Notes under the pieces: generated by a model
Database searches by the model: none
What the model was told of the DNA's origin: nothing
The model's input: only the letters and a program-made list of their open reading frames with translations
Shown here: positions 9,901 through 18,781 of the stretch, piece by piece
How the letters are laid out: the number at the start of each line of letters is the position of its first letter
How positions within the stretch are numbered: the stretch's first letter is position 1
Source: Bacteroidota bacterium
GTDB taxonomy: Bacteria > Bacteroidota > Ignavibacteria > Tepidaquicellales > Tepidaquicellaceae
Assembly: GCA_018266845.1 (NCBI GenBank)
Contig: JAFDZO010000004.1
Coordinates: 116,715 to 180,714, forward strand
Length of the DNA: 64,000 bases
Direction: 5' to 3'
Position numbers and translations under genes: made by a program

Positions 9901-11832
9901 ATTTATAATCCTTCCGGTACATTTGCCCGCACGCCGGAAGCAGCAGATTCTTCGGTAAAACTTTCAAAGAAGAGACTCGGACAGTTTGATGCAGGAAGTT
10001 ATTCAAATTTATCGTTCACTTCCGATAAAGGATTTACCCTTCCGTTCGGTAATGCCGATTTACGTGTTAAGTCTCACGGAAATAATGGGGAGCAGGCATC
10101 TGAATTTACTTTTAACGGAGGGATTTACAGAGTTGATAACAGTTCTTACCCCGGGTTTTTTATATTATCAGTTAATAAATTGACCGGAAGATTTATTGAT
10201 TTCAAAGGTTTTAGAATGACTTCCCCTTCGAGTTCAGATTCAATCGTAAACTATCTTAATGGTATTGACTCCGGCAGATATGTACTAATGGCAACTATAC
10301 TAAGATTTGGCGGTGATAGTTTAAGACCTAATGCAAAAAATAAAATTAAAGAATTCGGTTCCCGGATGATTGACAGCGTAAGAGGTGAGGCGCAATATAC
10401 ATTTCAGACATGGGCTTTTGTAGGCAGGAAAGGTATATCTCCTTCAGAAAGCGGAGAAGATTATCATCCGAATAATGTTAAGAGTTCATGTCCTGAAAAT
10501 TACTGCCCCTCAAATGCCTCAGTAACAAAAGCGTTCCAGCTTACAAACGGATTGCTTACGCAAAATTTTGGTCCGGCAAAATCGTGGAAGAACTTTTTTG
10601 CTAATCAGACAATCTTTCCGTTTTCTAATATAAAGTATAATCTTTATGGCAGAACAGTATCTGACCAAAGCGTGCTGCTATACTCCAATGTAAGCTCATC
10701 TTTTAGCTTTGATACTTTAAATGCCATCACATATCCGAATATAACTATTACATCTGCGTTCAATCTTGACTCGCTGCAGGGAAATATTCCTCCGTACCTG
10801 AAATCTTTTGTTTTAAATTATGTTCCTCCCGTTGAACTTGCAGTTGATAATTATTCTTTCACAAGAAGCGATACTGTAATGCAGGAGGGTGATAGTGTTA
10901 CAATAGGAGTAAGCTATTCTAATATAGGATATGGTTCTATTTACTCTACAGTGAATAAATGGTATGCTTTTATCAACGGGCAGCAGAAAATTCTTAAAGT
11001 AGATACGATAGGCGCATCAATCGGCGTGGATGAAGTGAAAAATTCACAGGTAAGATTTTCTACTGTAGGTATGGGGCATCAGGGCGATTCTGTAAATATT
11101 TACTTTGAATCTTCTCCCGCTTATTTGGTAAATGAATTTAACAGCTATAATAATACGGGCATTACTCAGATAATTGTCAAAGCGGACTCTTTAAAGCCGG
11201 CAGCAGAAATTACTTTTGACGGACAGAAAATTAACAGCGGAGACTATATTCAGGCAAGACCTGAAATTATAATAAAGCTTCTGGATGATAGCCCTATTGC
11301 AATTGACGGCGCAGATACTAATACTGTTAAGATAAAGCTTGACTCAAAATATATTCCTTACGCAAATAATCCTGATATACAATTCATTGCAGCAAGAGGA
11401 TATAAACTTGCCGCTACTGTAAAATATTACCCGAAACTGGCGGAAGGAAGTCATAAAATAGAGTTTGATTTCACGGATAAAACCGGAAACGTAGGAGACA
11501 CGATTAAATATGATTTTCAGGTCAATTATGATTTAAAACTGCTGAACTTGGCAAACTATCCAAATCCTCTTAAAGATAAAACCACCTTTATGTTTACGCT
11601 TCAGGGTGAAAAGCGTCCTGATTCGGGTAAAATTAAAATTTACACATCGGCGGGAAGGCTGATAAAAGAAATAAACCTTAGCGGACTTAATATCGGTTTT
11701 AATCAGGTTGAGTGGGACGGGCGCGATAACGATGGAGATGCAATTGCAAATGGAGTTTATTTCTATAAAATGATATTAACCGGAAATTCAAAAATAGAAA
11801 CGAAAATAGAAAAAATAGCAGTTTTAAAATAA
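6973..11832 (+). CDS. porU: PorU-like type IX secretion sortase (peptidase C25), copy 1
   Basis: A gingipain-family (C25) surface protease of 1619 aa. PorU cleaves the C-terminal signal of T9SS cargo and, in Porphyromonas, attaches A-LPS. A signal peptide ends near AFSQ (residue 20). The C25 region covers roughly residues 405-770; the catalytic histidine lies in GHAGNGTW (H637) and the nucleophile in MTCFTG (C667). Tandem beta-sandwich domains follow, ending in a FlgD-like module (NYPNPLKDKT ... GVYFYKMIL). The protein is longer than Porphyromonas PorU (about 1160 aa), mainly through the C-terminal half. It is followed by a close paralog. The start is ATG after an A-rich leader. Confidence 0.88.
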   Translation: MKKVLLFMAFFCGIGTAFSQNYNWITPNKTYLKLYIVQDGVYRINKSDFTNSGISVSAIDPRTVKVLYKGNQIPIYFEGEADGVFNDNDFFDFYGTRNYGGTTRYLNGYENTLVYTKDEYFSYYSDTSAYWVDWGGANGLRMTDVSSSNSFSLYSSPYYYEKFHAERDVIYSLGESKNANSDYRNYNPELVEGEGWYWDDLFHLYSVRDSAKLKNLYVSPQPIAQIKFFAYPNANDTNRLRILVDNYTLGFYKTIGYYKYDTTVSFPSSYFDTTAQRTKVIFTYFDSTGMGPPPLAPFGNVYFDYFDLIYPSKFKFFENNFYADLAFNNSGTDTTTKRFKVSGFGSPNNLTLYDVRNGIRITNYGVSSDTILFSAKSNANLKITNSNAYLKPLRMKQKQVANLVTGAADYIIVYPQQFVNAAEQLRQHRQSFDTMRSVKASIEDIYDIFNYGMEDPKAVRSFVKNAYTTWTAPKAKYLCLFGRGSLDPKKNSNSSQFFVNVVPSYGNPTCDGYFGNVYDSAKVYVQHVAVGRLPAYSEQEANDIVNKIISYDNQRNSYAYWWKKDVMVTGGLNRGEQTSFQLEANSIINTYFNVNPLRFLSDKIYRNDSTGGISYQFSDSIKNTFNRGAMFFNYIGHAGNGTWDNGLEDPSVLSNGQKLPFVFSMTCFTGKNAINEYRGFGEKFIYLPNKGSIGYVGNSGWTFAVNGEALNKRFLDGLKSGLRRQGEMMQYAIKSDSLNTSYQSRFTLNTYVLLGDPSEKILLPTYPEFEILPGNFSMSNPFPAVNDPVKINFFTSDYGIGVDSVKMRFQFFRNGVAQPAKDTILRNFGKIIDTVGYNFTITSSGNYSLKFTIDPDNRYPQDDKTNNSITVNIPIRNVSYVPLKPVDNSFILTDSVEFTGINPNVDPKKNQVKVLLQIDTNLSFTSPRLFFKQVTGGITTKFKTSLPVADTNLVYYWRMNSVVNNDSSGWSTTQRLIYNPSGTFARTPEAADSSVKLSKKRLGQFDAGSYSNLSFTSDKGFTLPFGNADLRVKSHGNNGEQASEFTFNGGIYRVDNSSYPGFFILSVNKLTGRFIDFKGFRMTSPSSSDSIVNYLNGIDSGRYVLMATILRFGGDSLRPNAKNKIKEFGSRMIDSVRGEAQYTFQTWAFVGRKGISPSESGEDYHPNNVKSSCPENYCPSNASVTKAFQLTNGLLTQNFGPAKSWKNFFANQTIFPFSNIKYNLYGRTVSDQSVLLYSNVSSSFSFDTLNAITYPNITITSAFNLDSLQGNIPPYLKSFVLNYVPPVELAVDNYSFTRSDTVMQEGDSVTIGVSYSNIGYGSIYSTVNKWYAFINGQQKILKVDTIGASIGVDEVKNSQVRFSTVGMGHQGDSVNIYFESSPAYLVNEFNSYNNTGITQIIVKADSLKPAAEITFDGQKINSGDYIQARPEIIIKLLDDSPIAIDGADTNTVKIKLDSKYIPYANNPDIQFIAARGYKLAATVKYYPKLAEGSHKIEFDFTDKTGNVGDTIKYDFQVNYDLKLLNLANYPNPLKDKTTFMFTLQGEKRPDSGKIKIYTSAGRLIKEINLSGLNIGFNQVEWDGRDNDGDAIANGVYFYKMILTGNSKIETKIEKIAVLK

Positions 11833-11840
11833 GAAAACTA

Positions 11841-11933
11841 ATATAGGGCTTTGATTGTATATCACTAATTTGTTAAAAAATAATAGTAAAGATACTACAT
11901 TTTACTATGTTTTTTAACAAATAAGCCTTATAT
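11841..11933. repeat. Nested inverted repeat between the two porU copies
   Basis: An inner hairpin has arms 11868-11890 and 11900-11922 (ATTTGTTAAAAAA ... TTTTTTAACAAAT) with only a couple of mismatches and a 9-nt loop. An outer pair, ATATAGGGCTT (11841-11851) and AAGCCTTATAT (11923-11933), differs at one base. It lies in the only gap between the paralogs and could terminate, attenuate or stabilise the transcript; the long U-rich right arm resembles a terminator but the hairpin is AT-rich. Confidence 0.6.
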
Positions 11934-11971
11934 TTACTTCTTTTATTCACCGGAAAAACTAACTTTACGTT

Positions 11972-14900
11972 GTGAAAAATTATTTATCAGTTTTTGTAAT
12001 ATTATCAGGCTTACTACTATTCCAAAATTCCTATTCCCAAAATCCTAACTGGATTACTCCCGGAAAAACATATCTCAAAATGTATGTTGTTCAGGATGCA
12101 ATGTACAGAGTTGACAAATCGGATTTTACGAATGCAGGCATAGATGTTTCATCCATTGACCCGAGAACAGTAAAGATTTATAACAAAGGAAATCAAGTCC
12201 CGGTTTATTTTTCAGGCGAGTCGGACGGAACATTTGATAAAGGCGATTTCCTCGATTTTTACGGAGAGAGAAATTACGGAGGAAATACAAAATTTTACGA
12301 TGAAATAGGGAGTTATCAATATACTTTATATGAATATTATGGTATTTATTCCGATACTAATATTTATTGGGTTGACTGGGGCGGCGCGCAGGGTTTAAGA
12401 TATGAAGATTTTACTTATTCTACAGGCACGGACTACTCTTCTTCAAACTTTAATGAGATGCTGCACTTTGAAAAGGATTCAGTCTTTTCTCTTGGGCAGC
12501 AGATTAATGTCAATGATTACAGAAGATTTAGTGTTGATAACTTTATGGGAGAAGACTGGTATTGGAGGTATCTGACTCCTTATTACGATGTAACACAATC
12601 CGTAAACACTCCTAAGCTCGATGCCTCGGCATCTACATTCAATTTAAGGGTAACGGGCTATCCCGCAGCGCGAAGCACGTCGCTTTTCAACGAGCACAAT
12701 GTGCAGATTATTATTAACGGAACAGTAATAACAACGGTAGTGGCAAACGATTTTAATAGAATGGATACAACGGTTACACTGCCTGTATCGCTTTTATCCT
12801 CTTCAGCTAATAATCAGATAAAACTGTTCTATTTCCCTTCGGGCGCGTTGAACCTTCAGTTCTATCTTGATTACTTTGAAATTACATATCCGAGAATATT
12901 CACCTTAGACGGAAGCGCATTAAAAATGAATTTGCCCTTGGGGGATTCGACTTCCAAAAGGTTCACAATTAATTCTGTTAATACTTCTGCGCCGGTAAAT
13001 ATTTATGACATTAGAAATAATTTAAGAATTACGAACAACGCTTTTAATGCAGGCAACTTACAATTTACTGCAAAATCAAACTCAAAGCTTGAAATAATAA
13101 ATGCAGATATTACTCAAAAACCATTCCGCATAAAGCAAAAATCTGTGCCTAATCTTGTATCAAATTTAACGGGTGCAGACTACATTATTGTGTATAACAG
13201 AATGTTTGAATCGCAGGCAGAGGCAATCCGCTCATACAGGCAGTCAAACGACGGAATGAGGAGCTTTAAAGCTGAAATAGAAGATTTGTATGATGTTTAT
13301 AATTATGGATTAGAAAACCCTTCGGCAGTAAGATTATTTTTAAAAACTGCTTATGAAAACTGGACTGCTCCGAAAATGAAATATGTTTGTTTATTTGGCA
13401 GAGGCTCTCTGGACCCGAAAAATAATCAGGCAAGAACTCCGGGAAATTTTTACGGCAATGTAGTTCCTGTTTATGGAAATCCGAACAGTGATAACTATTT
13501 TGCTACATTTAATCTCAACAGCACAATTTATTACCCGACAATCGCAGTAGGGCGGCTGCCCGCATATACAACTGCCGAAGCCGAGATAATGAAGAACAAG
13601 ATTTTAAACTATAACAGCCAGCCGCTTGATGATTGGGTAAAAAGGTTTATCTTGGTAACAGGAGGCGTAACACAGTCTGAGCAGAATTATTTTCAAAGTA
13701 TCTGTAATTCGTATAGTTCAACTTACCTTACTCCGAAACCTATCTCTGCATTAGTTGATAAAATTTACAGAATTGACGGACAGGGAAGCACTACATATAA
13801 TTTTCAGGACTCGATTATAAATGATTTTAACAGGGGAGCAACTATTATTAATTACAGCGGACATGCCGGAAACGGTACTTGGGATCAGGGGCTTGAAGAC
13901 CCTAATCTGCTTTCAAACGGATATAAGCTGCCTCTGCTGTTTAGTATGACGTGTTTTACTGCAAAGAATTCCGACCCCGGAGCCAGAGGTTTCGGCGAGA
14001 AGTTCTTTATGTATGATAATAAAGGAGCTATTGGTTATGTAGGATGCACGGGCTGGGCTTTTACATCCGCTACCGACCTCCTCACAAAATATATGTTTGC
14101 AGGAATTAAAGACAGCGCATTCAGAAGGCAGGGGGATTTGCTGAGGGCAGCAGAAACGATTATGAAAAATGATTCTGCTACTTTCTCTACCAGAATTTCT
14201 CTTGAGTGCTTTAATTTCCTTGGAGACCCTGCGCAAAGATTAAATCTGCCTTCTTATCCTGAGTTTTCGATTAAAGATAACGATTACACAATTTCAGACC
14301 CCGCGCCTGTTATCGGGCAGAATGTAAAAATCACAGCTTATCCGAAAAATTTCGGAACGGGCGCCGACTCTATGAAAATTAAGTTTCAGATTCTAAAAAA
14401 TAACGCATCATATAAAACCCGTGATACAGTAGTAAAAAATTTCAACTTTAAAGATTCCGCTTCATATAGTTTTACTCTCGATACGCTTGGAATATATTTT
14501 GTCAGAATCAGTTTAGACCCGGATAACTGGTACACGCAGGAAGATCCGAACAATAACATCATTACTATTCCGGTTAATCTAAAAAATAATTCATTCATTC
14601 CTCTAAAGCCGGTGAGCGGTTCTATAGTTAATACCGATACTGTTTACTTCACTTGTTTAAATCCCGATAGCGACCCTGCTGTCAATACGGTTCAGCTGAC
14701 TCTTCAGCTTGATACAAATAATTCTTTTACAAATCCTATTACATTTATTAATAACAGTCCCGGCAGAGTATATTCAAAATTCCAGACGGCAGTACCTTTG
14801 AAGGATTCTACAATTACATATTACTGGAGGACAAACGCTTCTATCAACGGCAATGTTTCGGGCTGGTCGCAGACTCAAACTTTTTCATATAGTACGAGAG

Positions 14901-16894
14901 TTTTTTCAGCATCGCCGTTTGCAAAAACAAGTTTGATTGCCGACTCAAGTATTATTGTTTATCTTAAATCAAAAAACCAATATAACGAAGCTAACTTTAA
15001 TAATGTTTCCTATCAGTCAGGCGGAATTTCTATTCCCCAGTCGAGCGGATTTATGAGGTGCTACTCTCTCGGAAATAACGGGGAGGAAAGCTCATACTTT
15101 ATTGTTAATATCAGCCAGATTAATATCGGGCAGGGGCTTAATCCCGGCTTAAATATTTTGAGGGTGAGAAGAGCAGATATGAAAATTCAGGAACTGAAAA
15201 ATTTCAGATTCAACTCTGCTTCATCAGCAGATTCAGTTGCCGCATACCTTAACGGACTGGATTCTTCAAGTTATATTATGGTTGTAAAAGCGCTTGTTAC
15301 CACTTCAAACTCAATGAATACTGCATGTAAAAACGCTTTCCGTCAGTTCGGAAGCGTATATGCAGATTCCACTCCGGGTTTTAATCAGTTCTGGACGTGG
15401 AGTTTCATTGGATATAAGGGAGCTAACTCATCACAAATTTCAGAAGAGTTTCATAGAAATAATTCAGCTAATTCGTGTCTTAATAACTGGTGTCCTTCCA
15501 ATAGCACGCTGAACGTCAAGTATCTGAAAACATTCGGCACCGCTATTGTAAATCTCGGACCTGCTCAAAACTGGAAGAAATTTTCGTGGGAGCAGATAGT
15601 AGGAACAGGTAATGCGATTTCGGCAGATGTCTATGGGGTAAAAAAAGACAACTCAACATCGCTGCTGTATTCCAATGTAACAAGTTTTGCAGGATTAAGT
15701 TTAGACACATTAAATTCCTATACATATCCGAACCTCAATGTTTTATTTAAGCTTTCAGTGGATACTTTGAATGCTGCGCCGTCTCCGGTTGTGAAATCCG
15801 TTACCGCGCAATATAATCCGCCGTATGAAGTAGTTGTTAACAAGCCGACTTTCCACTGTAAAGACTCTGTTGTAAAGCTTTTGCAAAAGGTAAAAATAGA
15901 TTTCAGATTTGTTAATACAGGGTATCGTGATATAAGTAAGTTTTATGTTAACTGGTTTTATTATCCGTTCTCACCGGGAAGAAAAGTAATAAAGGCAGAT
16001 ACAATCTCTGCATTAGTTCAGGTTGATAGTTCGTATAAGGTTACGCAGGATATAATAATACCGCGTGATAATTCTCCTCTTGCAGCGCCGACATCCGTTA
16101 CGATTTATGCTGAGGTTTATCCATACGGTCAGGCAAATGAATTTTATTCATACAATAATACAGGACAGATTACGTTTAGAATAATCTCTACTCCTGTACT
16201 GCCTGTTGCAGATGTTTATTTTGACGGAGCGATTATTAAAAACGGAGACTTTGTAAGAAAGAACCCTGATGTGAAGATAAGAGTAAATAATTTAAGCGCT
16301 CTTCAGACAATTGACGATAATGGAGATAATCCAGAGGGAGGAAAGCTGTCAAAAAATATCTCAAGTGATTCTTCTAACATCAGGATTTATCTTAACAATC
16401 AATATTTGCCGTACAATGGAAGCTCGCAAAATCACATCCAAAAGTCAAAAGGATTCAACGATGCTCAAGCAGATAATATTGAGTTGAACTTTGCTCCTAA
16501 TCTCAATATCGGAAACAATCAGTTAACAATTTTTATCACCGATAACAGCGGAGAGAAGCTCGACAGCATTACTTACGATGTAGTTGTTTCAAATGAGTTA
16601 TTTGTAAAAGATTTTTATAATTATCCTAATCCTATTTCGCGAGAAACAAGTTTTATTTTCAATATTGCAGGCGCTATGACTCCTCACAGCGGCAAGATAA
16701 AAATTTACACAGTATCCGGGAGATTAGTTAAGGAAATTCTCACGCCGTTAAATGTCGGATATAATCAGATTCCATGGGATGCGCGCGATAACGACGGAGA
16801 CTTTATTGCCAACGGAGTTTATCTTTATAAGCTTGTTGTAGAGGATGATATAAAAACGGAAACTGCCATCCAGAAGTTAGTTGTTCTGAAATAA
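11972..16894 (+). CDS. porU: PorU-like type IX secretion sortase (peptidase C25), copy 2
   Basis: A paralog of the preceding gene, 1640 aa, colinear along the whole length (NWITPGKTYLKMYVVQDAMYR at the mature N-terminus). The signal peptide ends at NSYSQ. The C25 catalytic pair is kept: H631 in GHAGNGTW and C661 in MTCFTAK, with the same 30-residue spacing as in copy 1, so both should be active. The C-terminal FlgD-like module (NYPNPISRET ... GVYLYKLVV) is also kept. The start is GTG at 11972. A bidirectional terminator follows. The two copies may split substrate or glycan specificity, or one may be PorU and the other a related surface C25 protease; sequence alone does not say which. Confidence 0.85.
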   Translation: MKNYLSVFVILSGLLLFQNSYSQNPNWITPGKTYLKMYVVQDAMYRVDKSDFTNAGIDVSSIDPRTVKIYNKGNQVPVYFSGESDGTFDKGDFLDFYGERNYGGNTKFYDEIGSYQYTLYEYYGIYSDTNIYWVDWGGAQGLRYEDFTYSTGTDYSSSNFNEMLHFEKDSVFSLGQQINVNDYRRFSVDNFMGEDWYWRYLTPYYDVTQSVNTPKLDASASTFNLRVTGYPAARSTSLFNEHNVQIIINGTVITTVVANDFNRMDTTVTLPVSLLSSSANNQIKLFYFPSGALNLQFYLDYFEITYPRIFTLDGSALKMNLPLGDSTSKRFTINSVNTSAPVNIYDIRNNLRITNNAFNAGNLQFTAKSNSKLEIINADITQKPFRIKQKSVPNLVSNLTGADYIIVYNRMFESQAEAIRSYRQSNDGMRSFKAEIEDLYDVYNYGLENPSAVRLFLKTAYENWTAPKMKYVCLFGRGSLDPKNNQARTPGNFYGNVVPVYGNPNSDNYFATFNLNSTIYYPTIAVGRLPAYTTAEAEIMKNKILNYNSQPLDDWVKRFILVTGGVTQSEQNYFQSICNSYSSTYLTPKPISALVDKIYRIDGQGSTTYNFQDSIINDFNRGATIINYSGHAGNGTWDQGLEDPNLLSNGYKLPLLFSMTCFTAKNSDPGARGFGEKFFMYDNKGAIGYVGCTGWAFTSATDLLTKYMFAGIKDSAFRRQGDLLRAAETIMKNDSATFSTRISLECFNFLGDPAQRLNLPSYPEFSIKDNDYTISDPAPVIGQNVKITAYPKNFGTGADSMKIKFQILKNNASYKTRDTVVKNFNFKDSASYSFTLDTLGIYFVRISLDPDNWYTQEDPNNNIITIPVNLKNNSFIPLKPVSGSIVNTDTVYFTCLNPDSDPAVNTVQLTLQLDTNNSFTNPITFINNSPGRVYSKFQTAVPLKDSTITYYWRTNASINGNVSGWSQTQTFSYSTRVFSASPFAKTSLIADSSIIVYLKSKNQYNEANFNNVSYQSGGISIPQSSGFMRCYSLGNNGEESSYFIVNISQINIGQGLNPGLNILRVRRADMKIQELKNFRFNSASSADSVAAYLNGLDSSSYIMVVKALVTTSNSMNTACKNAFRQFGSVYADSTPGFNQFWTWSFIGYKGANSSQISEEFHRNNSANSCLNNWCPSNSTLNVKYLKTFGTAIVNLGPAQNWKKFSWEQIVGTGNAISADVYGVKKDNSTSLLYSNVTSFAGLSLDTLNSYTYPNLNVLFKLSVDTLNAAPSPVVKSVTAQYNPPYEVVVNKPTFHCKDSVVKLLQKVKIDFRFVNTGYRDISKFYVNWFYYPFSPGRKVIKADTISALVQVDSSYKVTQDIIIPRDNSPLAAPTSVTIYAEVYPYGQANEFYSYNNTGQITFRIISTPVLPVADVYFDGAIIKNGDFVRKNPDVKIRVNNLSALQTIDDNGDNPEGGKLSKNISSDSSNIRIYLNNQYLPYNGSSQNHIQKSKGFNDAQADNIELNFAPNLNIGNNQLTIFITDNSGEKLDSITYDVVVSNELFVKDFYNYPNPISRETSFIFNIAGAMTPHSGKIKIYTVSGRLVKEILTPLNVGYNQIPWDARDNDGDFIANGVYLYKLVVEDDIKTETAIQKLVVLK

Positions 16895-16923
16895 AGACAA
16901 AGTAAATAAAAATTTTATAGTTG

Positions 16924-16951
16924 AAGGCGAAGTAAGAACTTCGCCTTTTTT
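16924..16951. terminator. Bidirectional rho-independent terminator
   Basis: AAGGCGAAGT (16924-16933) pairs with ACTTCGCCTT (16938-16947) around a 4-nt loop, with a T run on the plus side and A-rich sequence on the other. It separates the convergent porU copy 2 and the effector-binding protein gene. Confidence 0.85.
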
Positions 16952-17414
16952 ATTTTATAGAAATGTAAACTTCGATTTCCGAGTTTTCCCGGTCTTGAGA
17001 TTTCTTTCCGTAAACTTCAAAGTCTGCTATGTAAGCCCTTTGCGAATCAAACTCCTTCCAAATGTATTTCCATAGGTTAACTATTACGTCAGGCATCTTC
17101 CCCCTTACTGCAAAGACTGCATATTTTGAAGCAGGAATTATTTTTCCAATCATTCCCTCTGGTATGAAATCAACCGAGCTTACCCTGCATCCGTAGATGT
17201 AATTGTAAGGAGCAGTGTAATCCTTCTCGTAATCAGTGTAAATCGCAAGCATATCATTATCAATTCTGGAAGGAATTTTTTCTGCAAATCCCTCTCCGTA
17301 AAATTTTCCTATTACGGCAGGAATATCACTCATTGCCTGGTTGTTCCGGTTGGTAGTGATTTTATTTATTCCGATAATTTTAATCTCATCGAGATTTACA
17401 ATTTTGTAATCCAT
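16950..17414 (-). CDS. GyrI-like/AraC effector-binding domain protein
   Basis: A small single-domain protein of about 154 aa resembling the stand-alone effector-binding (GyrI-like/SHS2) fold found at the C-terminus of AraC- and MerR-type regulators. Supporting features are the start MDYKIVNLDEIKIIGI, the mid segment YIYGCRVSSVDFIPEGM, the stretch KYAVFAVRGKMPDVIVNLWKYIWKEF and the acidic end DFEVYGK ... EIEVYISIK. No DNA-binding domain is attached, so it probably binds small hydrophobic cations or acts as a sequestering protein. I prefer the ATG at 17414; an in-frame start at 17459 would add 15 hydrophobic residues that do not belong to the fold. Confidence 0.7.
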   Translation of the reverse strand: MDYKIVNLDEIKIIGINKITTNRNNQAMSDIPAVIGKFYGEGFAEKIPSRIDNDMLAIYTDYEKDYTAPYNYIYGCRVSSVDFIPEGMIGKIIPASKYAVFAVRGKMPDVIVNLWKYIWKEFDSQRAYIADFEVYGKKSQDRENSEIEVYISIK

Positions 17415-17568
17415 TTGAAAGATATTAAGTAAGAAAGAAACTAGAATTATTAAATTCATTAATACAATTATTAGTATATGTAAATTAAGATTTTTTTATA
17501 AAAAACCAAATGAATGAAATTTTGATTTCCGGGTTACCTTAGGCTAAACACTTTGAAAAGCTGAAATT

Positions 17569-17598
17569 GACCAGACAGGTTTGAAATCCTGTGAGGTC
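17569..17598. repeat. Imperfect inverted repeat before the restriction-modification pair
   Basis: GACCAGACAGG (17569-17579) and CCTGTGAGGTC (17588-17598) match at 9 of 11 positions around an 8-nt TTTGAAAT centre. It sits about 60 bp before the ATG of the putative endonuclease. It may be an operator for the pair or a dispersed palindrome marking the edge of acquired DNA. Confidence 0.5.
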
Positions 17599-17659
17599 TA
17601 TTTGTTTTGTTACACTTTTTTTGAAACAAGTTTTTTCTATATTTATTTTTGTTAAGAAA

Positions 17660-18781
17660 ATGTCAGAACCAATTGAAATTACGGGAGAAATAACAGGTAT
17701 AAGTTACTTTGCTAAACTTATTCCTGATTTACCCCAATATTCTTTCAGCAAATTTAATGTGAATCATTCTGAGGGTAGTTTTATTCTTAAAAACGGTTCT
17801 GTAAATTTTTTCACTTCAAAGTGGGTTTCACCTAAAAGAACAAGAAGCTACCCTTATGCCCGGGTTTATAACACATTATCGGGAAATAAAAGAATTACAA
17901 TTATTCCATTAGTAAAAGATGAAGGTGCAAATGGTGATAGAGATTTTATTCAATGGGACACAATTTCACTTATGAGTTTGCTTGATGTCAATGTGATACT
18001 CGGTTATTACAAAACTGCCGAACAAAGTAATTCAAGCGGCAAAGCTAAAATTACAAATCAGCAATTTGATAATTCTTACATAAAAAGAAAAATTAGAGAG
18101 TTACAGGGTTATCAAAGCTCGGCTTTACATTGGAATCTTTTGCAAATACAAACAGGTTTAGATGATTTAATGAATAAGGTAATTGCTTCATACTCGCGGA
18201 TTGAAAAAAGAAGCAGTGTAAAACTTCATTCCTCGGCAGGACTCCAGAATTTTAAAGATAAAATTATACAGGGATATGAAAATTTTATGAAATTTTCCCG
18301 TGAGAAAGCAATGTTTGCAAGTAAGAGAGAAATACGCACTTCGCATAAGCTGGAATATTTATCAACTGCTTCAAAGGCAAGAATAACAATAAAGAACTAT
18401 TTGGGAGGTTTGTATTATTTCACTGTGGACGAAGCACTTATTAATATTAAATGCAAAATTGTAGAGTTGATTGAATCAAAAAATTCCACATCTGCAAAAC
18501 TGCCTTCGCAGGATGACATTAAAGATGGCTTGTTAAAAATGATATTATATTCAAATTTGAAAGAAGTAAAAATTGATGGTATTGGTTTTCTGGCTAAGCC
18601 AATATTGATTTTAACTTCTGTAAAAAATATTACAGAATTTAATTCCGATATGAATGACTCTCTTTTAGATAATTCTATGGTAGAAAATAATTTCAATAAA
18701 TCTGAAAAAGCTTTATTGCTAAAATTAATTGATGAAGCCAGAACAAATAATTTTCTTTTAAAGGTGGGGAAATGTCAGTAA
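17660..18781 (+). CDS. Putative type II restriction endonuclease partner of the adenine methylase
   Basis: A 373-aa protein with no signal peptide. I cannot assign a named family with certainty. Its last 10 nt overlap a D12-class adenine methyltransferase, the usual layout of a restriction-modification pair, and parts resemble endonucleases of such pairs: IIPLVKDEGANGDRDFIQWDT, SLLDVNVILGYY, then KITNQQFDN and YQSSALHWNL. The acidic-hydrophobic segment around GDRDFIQWDT is the best candidate for a metal-binding active site. I choose the ATG at 17660; the frame extends to 17591, but that part is not protein-like and overlaps the inverted repeat. Confidence 0.65.
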   Translation: MSEPIEITGEITGISYFAKLIPDLPQYSFSKFNVNHSEGSFILKNGSVNFFTSKWVSPKRTRSYPYARVYNTLSGNKRITIIPLVKDEGANGDRDFIQWDTISLMSLLDVNVILGYYKTAEQSNSSGKAKITNQQFDNSYIKRKIRELQGYQSSALHWNLLQIQTGLDDLMNKVIASYSRIEKRSSVKLHSSAGLQNFKDKIIQGYENFMKFSREKAMFASKREIRTSHKLEYLSTASKARITIKNYLGGLYYFTVDEALINIKCKIVELIESKNSTSAKLPSQDDIKDGLLKMILYSNLKEVKIDGIGFLAKPILILTSVKNITEFNSDMNDSLLDNSMVENNFNKSEKALLLKLIDEARTNNFLLKVGKCQ

